The notes: a model not told the origin generated them from the letters alone. A DNA stretch of 64,000 nucleotides from JADHLK01 sp038131695 (GCA_038131695.1 JAYPQA010000028.1:1-64000); one strand, 5' to 3'. Counted from the stretch's first letter, positions 27,174 through 37,107 are shown. Numbers and translations: made by a program.

Positions 27174-28025
27174 TTAGCTGGCCTGCTGCAACTTGCCATC
27201 TGGCCGGTTACTGATAAACAGCTCGTGGCCATTTTTGCGGCGGCTGCGATGGCCGTCTGCCAGCTTGCGGCCGGCCTTTTGATCATCGGTGCGCGCGATT
27301 GTGTAATGCCATTGCTGTTCTTCCAGCTGCCCGGCCCAGCCATAGAGCTGGCGCACTTCAGCTGAATCATCATAAGTGATCAGGAAACGCAGCCTGTCTT
27401 GATGCCGCTGGAGACAGGCGCTCAGGCGCTGGTGGTCGGACAAGTCAAAATGGCAGGGGTAGAATTTCTTTTGATCGGCATTGTAATAGGGCGGGTCCAC
27501 AAACAGGAAGGCCCCGTTCGGCAGCCGGTCTATCACCGTCTCAAAATCCTCTGAATCCAGCTCAACCCCAGCCAGCCTGCCAGCCACGCCGCGCAAAAGG
27601 CCGGGCCAGTTTTCCGGCCGCATGGAATATTTCTCGCCATAGCCCCAATAGCAATTTTCAGGCTTCATAATGCCGGAATAGGAAGTCCGGTTGAGATAAA
27701 ACCAGCGCAAGGCCCGTTCAGATTATCTGCCTGGCTGGAATTCATGCTTGAAATGATGATGCAGGGCGCGGCTGGCGGGCAACCCGTCCAGCCGGGCAAT
27801 CAAATCCTCTGTGCAGTCGCGTATCTGGCGAAAAGTATTGATCACCTCGGCATCCAGATCGTTGAGGATAGAGATCCGGCTGGGCGGCTTGGCAAAAAAG
27901 ATGGATCCGCCGCCGACAAAGGGCTCACAATAAACATCACTGGCCGGAATGCGTTGCAGGATCAGCTTGCGGGCGTAGAATTTACCGCCCGGATAACGGA
28001 ACGGGGAATGGGCGGGGGCAGGCAT
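27174..28025 (-). pseudogene. D12-class adenine-N6 DNA methyltransferase interrupted by an in-frame stop
   Basis: SAM-dependent DNA methyltransferase of the Dam/M.DpnII (D12) class. From ATG 28025 (AGAGGAG ribosome site): MPAPAHSPFRYPGGK (SAM-binding), EPFVGGGSIFFAKP, ILNDLDAEVINTFRQIR, then HHHFKHEFQPGR and a TAA at 27725-27723. The same frame resumes SERALRWFYLNRTSYSG, then the catalytic DPPY motif in FLFVDPPYYNADQKKFY, ending at 27174. Unlike other broken genes here the two halves share one frame, so this looks like a true nonsense codon (for example CAA to TAA) or two compensating errors. No cognate endonuclease is adjacent, so it would be an orphan methyltransferase. Confidence 0.8.
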
Positions 28026-28288
28026 TTGCGGGCGCGCTCCTCTCTTGGCTGGCGGGCTGCCCAAAAGGGCAAGCCATAAGGATAGCAGGGCCGGGTAAAG
28101 AAAAGATTAACAGCACAAAAAATCCTCTGAAGAACAGGAAAAACCGGTAGTTTTTCAGGTGCTCCGGGCCGACAGGACAGAGGCAAAACAACCCCGACCC
28201 CTTGCCCCAGATGACGCTGCGGCCTATGATGCAGGGGCAGTTTCAGCCGCATTTATCGTTGGCAAGACGGGATAGGATACCACAAGAG

Positions 28289-29633
28289 ATGGCAGGCATT
28301 TTTGGCACAGACGGGGTGCGCGCCCGCATCAATACCGGCCCGATGCGGGCAGAGGCGGTGGTGCGGCTGGCCCTGGCCGCCAGGGCGCTGGTTTATCCAG
28401 AATCAGCCGCCGCGCAGTTCCGGGCGTCCGCTGGTGGTGATTGGCAAGGATACGCGCCTGTCCGGCTATATGCTGGAGGCGGCGATGGTCTCCGGCTTTA
28501 CCTCTATCGGGATGGATTGCCGGATGACCGGGCCGGTGCCGACGGCGGCGATTTCCCATCTGACCCACTCCCTGCGGGCTGAGTTGGGGGTGATGATTTC
28601 GGCCTCGCATAATCCGCATTATGATAATGGGATAAAGCTGTTCGGGCCGGACGGGCTGAAGCTGGCTGATCAGATTGAAGCCGAGATCAGCCAGCTGGCT
28701 GAGGGGTCTATTTCGCTGGCGGCTGCCGAAGCGCTGGGCCGGGCGCGCCGCATGACCAATGCCGTCGCCCGCTATGTTGAGACAGCCAAGGCGACTTTCC
28801 CGCGCGGGCTGCAGCTGGACGGGATGAAGATTGTGGTGGATTGCGCGCATGGGGCGGCTTACCGGACGGCGCCGGACTGTCTGCATGAGTTGGGGGCTGA
28901 AGTAATCGCGCTGAATAATGCGCCGGACGGGCTGAATATCAATGCTGGCTGCGGGGCAACCCAGCCGGAGATGATGGCGGCCGCGGTGCGGGAACAGGGC
29001 GCGGATATTGGCATTGCGCTCGACGGGGATGCAGACCGGCTGATTCTGGCAGATGAGACGGGCACGGTGCGCGATGGCGATTGTGTGCTGGCGGCTCTGG
29101 CGCTGGACTGGGCGGAAAGGGGCCAGCTGGCCGGGCCGGTGGTCGGCACGCTGATGACCAATCTGGGGCTGGAACACAGGCTGGCGGCGGCGGATATTGG
29201 CTTCCGGCGAGCCGCGGTGGGGGATCGCTATATCCATGAAATGATGATGCAGACGGGCGGCAATCTGGGCGGCGAGCCATCCGGCCATATTCTGATGCCG
29301 GATGTGATCCGCTCTGGCGACGGGCTGGTGGCTGCCTTGCAGGTTCTGGGCCTGATGGCGCGCCGGGATGTGCCGGCCAGCCAGCTGCTGGCCTGTTTTG
29401 ACAAGGTGCCGCAAAAAATCGTCAACCTGTCCGGCATCGATAAAACGCGGCTGGAAGACCCGCAGCTGATCCAGCTGAAAGACAGTCTGGAAGCCGATTT
29501 TGCCGGGGAAGGGCGGATTGTGCTGCGCGCCTCCGGCACTGAGCCGCTGGTGCGCGTGATGGTCGAGGCAGCGGATGAAACCCGCCTTGATGCCGCGATG
29601 GACGCGCTCTGCGCCGCCCTGCAGGCAGGGTAA
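28289..29633 (+). CDS. glmM: Phosphoglucosamine mutase GlmM (frameshift near 28380)
   Basis: Converts glucosamine-6-phosphate to glucosamine-1-phosphate for UDP-GlcNAc and peptidoglycan synthesis. ATG 28289: MAGIFGTDGVRARINTGPM. One extra base near 28380 (GCCGCCAGGGCGC) shifts the frame before WFIQNQPPRSSGRPLVVIGKDTRLSG. Then the phosphoserine motif MISASHNPHYDNGIKLFGPDG, the metal loop ALDGDADRLILAD, the sugar-binding GGEPSGHI and the phosphate-binding RASGTEPLVRVMVE. Full length after correction is about 447 residues. GlmM is essential, so a read error is the likely cause. It lies downstream of ftsH-folP, as in many bacteria, but here the methyltransferase is inserted between. Confidence 0.92.
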
Positions 29634-29702
29634 AATACAACCCCGGATACTGGCCTCTCCCTTCCTCAGCTTCCTGGCATTTGTTTTTTTGCAGTTGTGG
29701 CT

Positions 29703-29718
29703 GTGCTATTAATAGCAC
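29703..29718. promoter_or_regulatory. Perfect 16-bp palindrome upstream of the DUF2335 module
   Basis: GTGCTATTAATAGCAC is a perfect inverted repeat with an AT-rich centre, 31 bp before the start of the small gene at 29750. A TTGCAG sequence at 29689 and the TAATAG within the palindrome have roughly promoter-like spacing. The palindrome would then overlap a -10 box, as expected for an autorepressor operator. Function is inferred. Confidence 0.5.
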
Positions 29719-29749
29719 GATCTCATTGTCATTCAGGAGGGCAAAGAAG

Positions 29750-29986
29750 ATGGCGACCCGCAAGATGGCGTTAGAGGCGTATATGGCCCATATCAGGGAA
29801 AAGCGCTTTACCGATTATCTGGCTGAAATGATGGCTGGCCCAGAAAATATTGAGGTCATTGAAATAGAGACAGAGGATGCAATCGCCCGCGCCTGGCAAC
29901 AGGTCGGAGAGGATTTGCGTCTGGCCATGGGGGTTATTGATGGCGAGATTGCCGAAGAAAACCACCCGCGGCAAAAAGCCAGCTAG
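29750..29986 (+). CDS. Small acidic protein of unknown function, first gene of a two-gene module
   Basis: 78 residues, MATRKMALEAYMAHIREKRF then DYLAEMMAGPENIEVIEIETE. I recognise no family. Predicted mostly helical and acidic, with no transmembrane segment. ATG 29750 has a strong ribosome site (CAGGAGGG). It lies behind the 16-bp palindrome and overlaps the DUF2335 gene by 47 nt, so the two are co-translated. Size, charge and position resemble an antitoxin or accessory partner, but nothing in the sequence proves a DNA-binding fold. Confidence 0.6.
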   Translation: MATRKMALEAYMAHIREKRFTDYLAEMMAGPENIEVIEIETEDAIARAWQQVGEDLRLAMGVIDGEIAEENHPRQKAS

Positions 29987-30392
29987 CCCGCCAAAAGCCA
30001 ATAAACAAGTTATCCATAAAGCATCTAAGCCAGAAGTTCTATCTAAATTAGATAATAAGAAATCTGCCATCGGGATTGTGTCGGTTGAACATTCTGGCCC
30101 AATACCTCACCCGGCCATCTTGCAAGGATATGAGGATATATTGCCCGGCTCGGCTGAACGCCTTTTCAAGGTGTTTGAGAAAAATGCCCATAGCCGCAAC
30201 CAGCAGCAAAAATATCTGGCCCAAACCGAGCGTCAGAAAATGCATTGGGCCGGTATTATTTGTGTTTTGATGTTGGGTGTATTTGCCATCGCGCTTTATC
30301 TGGGCAATCTCTGGCTGGCAGGCGGGGTTCTGTTGGTGGCTGTTTTGAACCAGGCTGTCATTTCCCTGTTTCGCTCTCTCAGTGGAAATTAA
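29940..30392 (+). CDS. DUF2335-like membrane protein
   Basis: 150 residues. A Lys-rich N-terminus (about 1-45) precedes SVEHSGPIPHPAILQGYEDILPGSAERLF, the DUF2335 pattern, a short helical region (KNAHSRNQQQKYLAQTERQK) and two closely spaced transmembrane helices (WAGIICVLMLGVFAIALYLG and LAGGVLLVAVLNQAVISLF). DUF2335 proteins are small predicted membrane proteins of unknown function scattered patchily in bacterial genomes. The stretch 29985-30065 is AT-rich with codons unlike the neighbours, which points to acquisition. It overlaps the preceding small gene in another frame and converges on the NPPW methyltransferase. Confidence 0.72.
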   Translation: MARLPKKTTRGKKPASPPKANKQVIHKASKPEVLSKLDNKKSAIGIVSVEHSGPIPHPAILQGYEDILPGSAERLFKVFEKNAHSRNQQQKYLAQTERQKMHWAGIICVLMLGVFAIALYLGNLWLAGGVLLVAVLNQAVISLFRSLSGN

Positions 30393-30450
30393 CTTTCTCT
30401 TTTCTCAGCCTCTCGATCACTGAAAGATGAAGGCAAGGCGATTCGGCGGT

Positions 30451-31452
30451 CTAGGTGACATGACTCACCACCCGCCGGGCCAGCTGCCAGTCCATGCGGC
30501 GGCGATAGCGGCCAACCTTGCGTAAGCCCCGATAGCCGGACAGGAACACATCCCCGGTCTGCTCGCGGAACTCTGCCAGCCAGCTGTTCAGCGCCTCTAT
30601 CGGCGGCGCCTCCGGGGCGCGGATGCGGGTGATAAAGCGGCTGGTCTGCTTGATCGCATATTCGGCAATCTCGCCCACCTCGCAAAAGCGGATTGACGCC
30701 TCACGCACATTATCAAAGGCGATCAGCCCCAGATTGCCAGCCGGATCATTAAACACAATCTCCGCCCTGCGGCGGGTAATTGCGGGCAGCCAGGCACGCG
30801 ACAAGCCCTGCCAGCTCCCCAAAAACTGATCCCCTGACCAGAGGCGGAAATCCGGCGGCTGCTGGCCATCTGGCGGGCCGAACAGGGCCAGCCCCACCGG
30901 ATGGGCGGTATCGGCAAACAGGCGCTGGCGCAAGGAGATAAAATCGCTCAGCCGGTGATGAAACAGCCCGCTGCGGATAAAGCTCTCCGGCACCAGCGCG
31001 GCCACCCAGCGGCAATGGGTGAGGCACAGCTCCAGCGCCAGCTTGTAGAGATCATCATGGTCTGTTTGCACAAAGGGCAGGCCGCGCACCGTCGCGCTGT
31101 TCTTGGCCAGCCAGGGCGGGTTGGTGACGCAAATATCAAAACCGGCCGGAAAATCAGCCAGCGTATCGCGGGGGCGGACTTCGGCTGCGGCCGGGGCAAT
31201 ATCAAAGGCTGCAAAGCGGCGGGCCAGCCCCATCCCCTGCAAATGGGTGATAAGGCTGTTCTCGCCGGCAAAAGGCTCCAGCACCGTGTGGCGGGCCAGC
31301 TGGCAGGCCGCGGCCCAATCGGCAAAAGCCGGATGGCCGAACGGGTTGGCAAGGGTGTAATAGCGCCCATGCTGGCGCTTGTCTCCGGCAAAGTCCGCCC
31401 GGACAGATTTTGCCCGAACAGATTCCGCCCGGCAGGCAGGTGAGGAAAGCAT
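30451..31452 (-). CDS. Solitary N6-adenine DNA methyltransferase (NPPW type)
   Basis: About 333 residues from ATG 31452; the frame is open to 31560 and the start is uncertain. After a variable N-terminus containing a 15-bp tandem duplication (SVRAKSVRAD) it shows KRQHGRYYTLANPFGHPAF and VLEPFAGENSLI, the FxGxG-like SAM site, and FDICVTNPPWLAKNSATVRG, the NPPW catalytic motif of gamma-class adenine methyltransferases. PESFIRSGLFHHRLSD and a C-terminal recognition-like region follow. No restriction endonuclease, specificity subunit or modification-dependent nuclease is beside it, so it is probably an orphan methylase, or possibly an RNA or protein methylase. Confidence 0.75.
   Translation of the reverse strand: MLSSPACRAESVRAKSVRADFAGDKRQHGRYYTLANPFGHPAFADWAAACQLARHTVLEPFAGENSLITHLQGMGLARRFAAFDIAPAAAEVRPRDTLADFPAGFDICVTNPPWLAKNSATVRGLPFVQTDHDDLYKLALELCLTHCRWVAALVPESFIRSGLFHHRLSDFISLRQRLFADTAHPVGLALFGPPDGQQPPDFRLWSGDQFLGSWQGLSRAWLPAITRRRAEIVFNDPAGNLGLIAFDNVREASIRFCEVGEIAEYAIKQTSRFITRIRAPEAPPIEALNSWLAEFREQTGDVFLSGYRGLRKVGRYRRRMDWQLARRVVSHVT
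30736..30759. repeat. 24-bp dispersed repeat, copy 1
   Basis: A 24-base string beginning GCCAGCCGGATC and ending AAACACAAT occurs here inside the NPPW methyltransferase and again, identically and in the same orientation, at 58136-58159 between ftsA and ftsZ. On the minus strand this copy encodes IVFNDPAG. Confidence 0.85.
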
Positions 31453-31652
31453 CTGCAGCCCCAACAGCAACAGGCTGCCGCCAGCATTCCCGTCCCTTTC
31501 CCGGAAAATGCCCGGCCAGCCTTGGCTTTCCACACCAGACCTCAAACCCCAATGAGCCAAATGATAGCACGCAAAAAGGGTAAAAAACAGGCTTAAGACA
31601 TTGATAAAGGGTTAACCGCAATCGTCTTGGACCGACTCTTTTTATTTCCCTG

Positions 31653-31735
31653 TTGACAAGATGGGAAATCAGCGTATTTTCCGCTGCGGGTCGCCAACCC
31701 CCAACGGTTGGTCACATTTTTGGATGAGGTATGCC
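31653..31735 (+). promoter_or_regulatory. serC promoter and hairpin leader (serC-motif candidate)
   Basis: TTGACA (31653-31658), a 16-bp spacer and TATTTT (31675-31680) form a good housekeeping promoter. The short leader that follows contains a perfect hairpin: CCAACC (31694-31699), loop CCCAAC, GGTTGG (31706-31711), placed between the start site and the ribosome site GAGG before ATG 31736. A conserved leader RNA called the serC motif is known upstream of serC-serA operons in alphaproteobacteria. Position and architecture fit, but I cannot compare with its consensus. Confidence 0.5.
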
Positions 31736-32903
31736 ATGAAACCCGCGATCTCGCCGGGCAGCGCGCTCTTTTCGTCAGGTCCTACCAAAAAGGCACCTGG
31801 ATTCACCCTCAACCAGCTTGCCGATGCCTCACTGGGGCGTTCGCACCGGGCTAAGCCCGCCAAAGCCAAACTCTCTTTAGCGATAGACAGAATGCACGCC
31901 ATGCTTGGCCTCCCAGCCGATTATCGTCTCGGTATTGTGCCGGGGTCGGATACCGGGGCGGTTGAGATGGCCATGTGGTCGGTGCTGGGGGCGCGCGGCG
32001 TGGATGTGCTGGCCTGGGAATCCTTTGGCAAGACCTGGGTGAGCGATGCGGTTAAACAGCTCAAGCTGGAAGATATCAATATTCTGCAGGCAGATTGGGG
32101 CGATTTGCCGGATCTGTCTGCTACGCGGCCGGACCGCGATATTCTGTTCACCTGGAACGGCACGACTTCGGGCGTGCGGGTGCCGGATGCGGACTGGATA
32201 GACGCTGATCGCAGCGGTCTGGTGATAGCAGATGCAACCTCAGCCTGTTTTGCGATGGAAATGGAATGGGCCAAGATTGATATCGCTACTTTCAGCTGGC
32301 AGAAATCGCTGGGCGGTGAAGGCGGGCACGGCGTGATCATCCTCTCACCGCGGGCTGTGGAAAGGCTGGAGAGCTATAGCCCGCCCTGGCCGCTGCCAAA
32401 GATTTTCCAGCTGACCAAAAATGGCAAGCTGATTGAGGGGATTTTCAGCGGGGCCACGATCAATACCCCGTCCATGCTCTGTGTCGAGGATTTGCACGCC
32501 GCCCTCAACTGGGCTGAGGGGATTGGCGGCTTGCCGGCCCTGATCGCGCGGTCTGAGGCGTCGCTGGCGGCGGTGGCTGACTGGGTTTCGCACACGCCCT
32601 GGGTGGATTTTCTGGCCTCTGATCCGGCGACCCGGTCCTGCAACCTCTATCTGTCTGAAGATTGTGGACCCGGCTGTGGCCAGCCTGCCGGCCGACGCGC
32701 AGGCGGCTTTTGCCAAACAGATGACCGCCCTGTTGGAAGCAGAACAGGTTGCCTTTGACATTGGCGCTTACCGCGATGCCCCGCCGGGCCTGCGCCTGTG
32801 GGGCGGGCCAACAGTTGACCCGGAAGATATCGCAGCCCTGCTGCCCTGGCTGGATTGGGCCTTTGCCTCTGTTCTGGCTGATATGAAGAAAAAGGAAGAT
32901 TGA
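31736..32903 (+). CDS. serC: Phosphoserine aminotransferase SerC (frameshift near 32655)
   Basis: PLP enzyme converting 3-phosphohydroxypyruvate to phosphoserine. It belongs to the alphaproteobacterial SerC subfamily: [48 protein letters not shown], the PLP-lysine region [14 protein letters not shown] and [15 protein letters not shown]. Near 32655 the frame changes by one base, joining CNLYL to [22 protein letters not shown]. The rest ([18 protein letters not shown]) ends at TGA 32903. Corrected length is about 389 residues. It is followed by serA with only two bases between stop and start, one biosynthetic operon. Confidence 0.93.
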
Positions 32904-32905
32904 AA

Positions 32906-34495
32906 ATGCCAAAAGTCTTGATAAGCGACAAGCTTGCCCCGGAAGCGATTGCTATTTTTGAACAGGCTGGTTTGGAAGTTGATTTCAAGCCCGGCCTCTC
33001 GCCTGAGGAACAGCTCGCCATTATCGGTGAGTATGACGGGCTCGCCATCCGCTCAGCAACCAAGGTGACCGCAGAAATGCTGGCCGCGGCAAAAGCTGAA
33101 GGTCGTCGGGCGCGCCGGCATTGGCGTGGATAATGTGGATATTCCGGCGGCTACGGCGGCCGGGGTGGTGGTGATGAATACGCCGCATGGCAATTCGGTC
33201 ACTACGGCAGAGCACGCGATTGCCATGATGATGTCCCTGACCCGCCAGATTCCGCAGGCCCATATTTCTACCATTGCCAGCAAATGGGAAAAATCCAAAT
33301 TCATGGGCACGGAGATCACCGGCAAGCGGCTGGGGATTATCGGTTGCGGGAATATCGGCTCTATCGTGGCGGAACGCGCCCAGGGGCTGAAGATGAAGGT
33401 GCTGGGCTTTGACCCGTTCCTCACCCCCGACCGGGCCAAGCAGCTGGGCATTGAAAAGGTTGAGCTGGATGAGCTGCTTGCCCAGGCTGATTTTATCAGC
33501 CTGCATACCCCGCTGACCGATGCGACCCGCAATATTATTTCGGCAGATGCGCTGAACCGCACGAAGAAGGGCGTGCGGATCATCAATTGTGCCAGAGGCG
33601 GGCTGATCGATGAGCTGGCCCTGCTGGCGGCCCTGCAATCCGGCCATGTCGCCGGGGCAGCGCTGGATGTGTTTTCTGAGGAACCGGCCAAGGATAACCC
33701 GCTGTTTGAGGCACCAAACCTGATCGCCACCCCGCATCTGGGGGCGTCCACGGCTGAGGCCCAGGAAAAGGTCGCCCTGCAGGTCGCTGAGCAGATGGCA
33801 GATTATCTGGTCAATGGGGCGGTGACCAACGCGCTGAATATGGCGTCTGTTACAGCTGAGGAGGCCCCGGTTCTGAACCCCTATATGGAGCTGGGCAAAT
33901 TGCTGGGCCGCTTTTTGGGTCAGGTCCAGATGGATGATCTGAACGCTGTTCAGATTGAGTTCGATGGCAAGGCGGCCGGCCTGAATGAAGCACCGGTTGT
34001 GGCGACAACGCTGGCCGGGTTGCTGGGCCCGAAAATGGATTCGGTCAATATGGTCAATGCGGCCTCAGTCGCCTCATCAGCTGGTATCGCGGTGGCTACG
34101 GTGCGCCATGACCGGCGCTGTGATTATGAGACCATGCTGCGGGTAACGGTGCAGCACAAGAGCGGCGAGCGCACCATTGCCGGCACGCTGGTCGGCGGTA
34201 ACAAGCCGCGCATTATCGAAGTGCAGGGAATTTCGGTGGAAAGTGATTTTCCAGCCAACTTGCTCTATATCCGCAATCTGGACAAGCCGGGCTTTATTGG
34301 CGCGGTGGGCAGCCTGATGGGAGAGCTGGATCTGAATATCGCCACCTTCCATCTGGGCCGCAAGGAAGAGGGATCAGAGGCCATCGCGCTGATTGAGGTG
34401 GATGGCCAGATCACCGATACGGTGCTGGACAAGCTGCAAACCCTGCCCCAAGTGGTGCGCGCCGATTATCTGTATTTCTCGGGAAAATGCTATGA
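32906..34495 (+). CDS. serA: D-3-phosphoglycerate dehydrogenase SerA (frameshift near 33095, 3' end uncertain)
   Basis: First enzyme of serine synthesis. ATG 32906 (MPKVLISDKLAPEAIAIFEQ) has AAGGAAG upstream. An extra A in the AAAA run near 33095 shifts the frame between LAAAK and LKVVGRAGIGVDN. Then the NAD fold (GKRLGIIGCGNIGSIVAERA), DFISLHTPLT, catalytic NCARGGLIDE and HLGASTAEAQEKVA, the intervening ASB domain and a C-terminal ACT domain (FPANLLYIRNLDKPGFIGAVG). SerA proteins end right after VVRADYLYF. The frame here stays open to 34793, overlapping hisZ. A missing base after YLYF would end it at TGA 34493-34495; this end is inferred. Confidence 0.92.
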
Positions 34496-34626
34496 GGCGG
34501 GATTATTGGTCTGCAGAGATACCCCCAAACCTTGCTCTTGGCCGGGTTCTGGGGTAAGCAAAAGGCGGGGGCTGTGCAGGCTGTTTCCTGCCGCCCTGAT
34601 CAGTGCCAGTTCCGGGATGGTTTTTG

Positions 34627-35784
34627 ATGCCGACAAGTCAGGACAACAACGCTGCGCGCGGTTTGCTGCCGTCGGGTCTCAGCGATTTGCTGGACCCGCA
34701 GGCGGCTCAGGATGCGGCCGCGATAGAGGCGGTTCTGGCCAGCTTTTCCCAATTTGGCTATCGGCGGGTAAAGCCGCCCTTGATGGAATTTGAGGAAACC
34801 CTGCTGCATGAAGGGCCGGGGGCGGCTCTGGCGGCAAAATCCTTTCGCCTGATGGACCCGGTCTCGCACCGGATGATGGCCTTGCGCGCAGATATGACAG
34901 CGCAGATTGCCCGCATTTCCGGCACCCGTATGGCGCATCTGCCGCGCCCGCTGCGCCTCGCCTATGCCGGAGAGGTGATGCGGGTGGTCCCGGATGTGCT
35001 GAACCCGGAACGCCAGCTGGTGCAGGCCGGGGCTGAGCTGATCGGCCGTGATGATGTGGCCGCCATTGCTGAGATTTTACTGTTGGGTGTGCGCGCCCTG
35101 CAACAGGCGGGAATTAGCAAGCTGACCGTGGATATTGGGGTGCCGCGCCTGTTTGACCTGCTGGCCGAGGCCAGCCCCTCCCCGCTGCCCGAAGAATGCG
35201 CGCGCGCTGTGCGGGAACGCGATGGCGATGCGCTGGCCGCGATGCAGCATCCCACCGCGGCCCTGCTGGTGCAGCTGGTTCAGGCAGGCGGGCGCGATCC
35301 GGCCCGGCTGGCCAGTTTGGCTGAGGCGCTGCCGGAAAAGCCGGCCAGCCAGCTGCGTGATATGCTGGCCGTGGCGGCGCGCCTGCAAGAAGCCTATCCG
35401 GACTTGCCGATTACGCTGGACCCGCTGGAGGGGCGCGGCTTTGATTATCACACCGGCGTAGCCTTTTCGATTTTTGCCGAAGGATTGCGCGGCGAGGTGG
35501 CCAGAGGCGGGGCCTATATCACCGGCTATGAGGAGGTGGCCTCCGGCCTGTCCATCTATATGGAGCGGCTGTTGCGAGGCTTGCCGGAACCGGCCCCTGC
35601 AATGCTGGTCTATTTGCCCAGCGACATACCGCTCAGCACGGTGCTGGGCTATGCGGAGCGTGGCCGCCAGCTGGTGCTGGGCCAGCATCCGGCGGGCAGC
35701 AAAAAAGCCCGTGCCGAGGCCAGCCAGACAGGCTGTCAGTTTATTGTGACCTCCAAAGCGGGCACACCAGAGGCGCTGGATTAG
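34627..35784 (+). CDS. hisZ: ATP phosphoribosyltransferase regulatory subunit HisZ
   Basis: 385-residue class II aminoacyl-tRNA synthetase-like protein lacking tRNA charging, which forms a hetero-octamer with short-form HisG in the first step of histidine synthesis. Recognised by GLLPSGLSDLLDPQAAQDAA, MEFEETLLHEGPG, FRLMDPVSHRMMALRADMT (motif 2-like) and DPLEGRGFDYHTGVAFSIFA. It lacks the C-terminal anticodon-binding domain of true HisRS. ATG 34627 (MPTSQDNNAARGLLP) was chosen. It lies between serA and purA on the same strand, a conserved order in Rhodospirillales. hisG is not in the window. Confidence 0.92.
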   Translation: MPTSQDNNAARGLLPSGLSDLLDPQAAQDAAAIEAVLASFSQFGYRRVKPPLMEFEETLLHEGPGAALAAKSFRLMDPVSHRMMALRADMTAQIARISGTRMAHLPRPLRLAYAGEVMRVVPDVLNPERQLVQAGAELIGRDDVAAIAEILLLGVRALQQAGISKLTVDIGVPRLFDLLAEASPSPLPEECARAVRERDGDALAAMQHPTAALLVQLVQAGGRDPARLASLAEALPEKPASQLRDMLAVAARLQEAYPDLPITLDPLEGRGFDYHTGVAFSIFAEGLRGEVARGGAYITGYEEVASGLSIYMERLLRGLPEPAPAMLVYLPSDIPLSTVLGYAERGRQLVLGQHPAGSKKARAEASQTGCQFIVTSKAGTPEALD

Positions 35785-35814
35785 GTTTTCTTTAGGTCAG
35801 GGGATAGGGCAGAT

Positions 35815-37107
35815 ATGGCAAATGTCGCAGTAATCGGCGCGCAATGGGGGGATGAAGGCAAGGGCAAAATCGTTGATTGGCTCTCTGAACGGGCTGATAT
35901 CGTGGTGCGCTTTCAGGGCGGCCATAATGCCGGCCATACGCTGGTGATTGACGGGGTTGAATATAAGCTCTCGCTGCTGCCCTCCGGGATTGTGCGGCCG
36001 GGCAAATTATCCGTGATCGGCAATGGCGTGGTGATTGACCCGTTCCATCTGGTCAAGGAAATCACCCTGCTGCGCTCGCAAGGGGTGGCGATTGGTCCGG
36101 ATAATCTGGTGATTTCGGAAAGCGCGGCGCTGATTCTGCCGGTGCACGCTGCCCTGGACAAGGCAAGGGAAGCTTTGCGCGGCAAGGCGAAAATCGGCAC
36201 CACCGGGCGCGGCATTGGCCCGGCCTATGAGGATAAGATTGGCCGCCGGGCCGTGCGGGTCGCCGATTTGGCCGATGCAGCCAGGCTGGCCGACCGGCTG
36301 CGCGAGCTGGCCGACTGGCATAATGTCTGGCTGGAGGCAACCGGCCATGAGCCGGTGAATGCCGACCGGATGCTGGCCGACTTGCAAGAGGTTATCCCGG
36401 TGCTGCGGCCCTATATCGGGCGCAGCTGGCAGGTTCTGGCCGCTGCCCGTGGCCGCAATCAGCAGGTTCTGTTTGAGGGCGCACAAGGGGTGATGCTGGA
36501 TATTGATCATGGCACCTATCCGTTTGTGACCTCATCCAATACGGTGGCCGGACAGGCGGCGACCGGCTCTGGCAGCGGGCCCGGGGCAGCTGGGTTTGTG
36601 CTGGGGATTACCAAGGCCTATACCACGCGGGTCGGCTCTGGCCCGTTTCCGAGCGAGGATTCCGGCAGTGCCGGAAACAGGCTGGGCGAGCGGGGCCGCG
36701 AATTCGGCACGGTGACCGGGCGCAAGCGGCGGTGTGGCTGGTTTGATGCGGTGATGGTCAAACAGGCCGGGCTGACCGCTGGCATTAATGGCATGGCCTT
36801 GACCAAGCTGGATGTGCTGGACGGGTTTGAGGTGCTGAAAATCTGTGTTGGCTATGAATTGAATGGCCAGAAAATCGACTGGTTCCCGGCCGAGAGCGCG
36901 GCCCAAGCCGCCTGCCAGCCGATTTATGAGGAAATGCCCGGCTGGCAAGAAACCACCTGGGGCGCGCGCAGCTGGGCCGAATTGCCTGCCAATGCGGTCA
37001 AATATATCCGCCGCCTGGAAGAGCTGACCGGCATTCCGGTCGCGCTTTTGTCCACCAGCCCGGAACGCGAGGACACAATCCTAGTCCGCGACCCCTTCCA
37101 AGGGTGA
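35815..37107 (+). CDS. purA: Adenylosuccinate synthetase
   Basis: 430 residues; GTP-dependent ligation of IMP and aspartate in AMP synthesis. The N-terminal P-loop-like [31 protein letters not shown], the [21 protein letters not shown] signature, [23 protein letters not shown] and the C-terminal [11 protein letters not shown] are all present. Start ATG 35815 sits 30 bp after hisZ. Length and motifs are normal and the frame is uninterrupted, in contrast with serC and serA upstream. Confidence 0.97.
   Translation: MANVAVIGAQWGDEGKGKIVDWLSERADIVVRFQGGHNAGHTLVIDGVEYKLSLLPSGIVRPGKLSVIGNGVVIDPFHLVKEITLLRSQGVAIGPDNLVISESAALILPVHAALDKAREALRGKAKIGTTGRGIGPAYEDKIGRRAVRVADLADAARLADRLRELADWHNVWLEATGHEPVNADRMLADLQEVIPVLRPYIGRSWQVLAAARGRNQQVLFEGAQGVMLDIDHGTYPFVTSSNTVAGQAATGSGSGPGAAGFVLGITKAYTTRVGSGPFPSEDSGSAGNRLGERGREFGTVTGRKRRCGWFDAVMVKQAGLTAGINGMALTKLDVLDGFEVLKICVGYELNGQKIDWFPAESAAQAACQPIYEEMPGWQETTWGARSWAELPANAVKYIRRLEELTGIPVALLSTSPEREDTILVRDPFQG

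Noticed and set aside
28138..28156. GAAAAAC/GTTTTTC hairpin between the D12 methylase and glmM.
   Set aside because: Too short and AT-rich to be convincing, and located between divergent genes where no terminator is expected.
34496..34793. Long C-terminal extension of SerA overlapping hisZ.
   Set aside because: The residues after VVRADYLYF are unrelated to SerA and rich in Cys, Arg and Gly, typical of out-of-frame reading; hisZ is clearly coding there in another frame.
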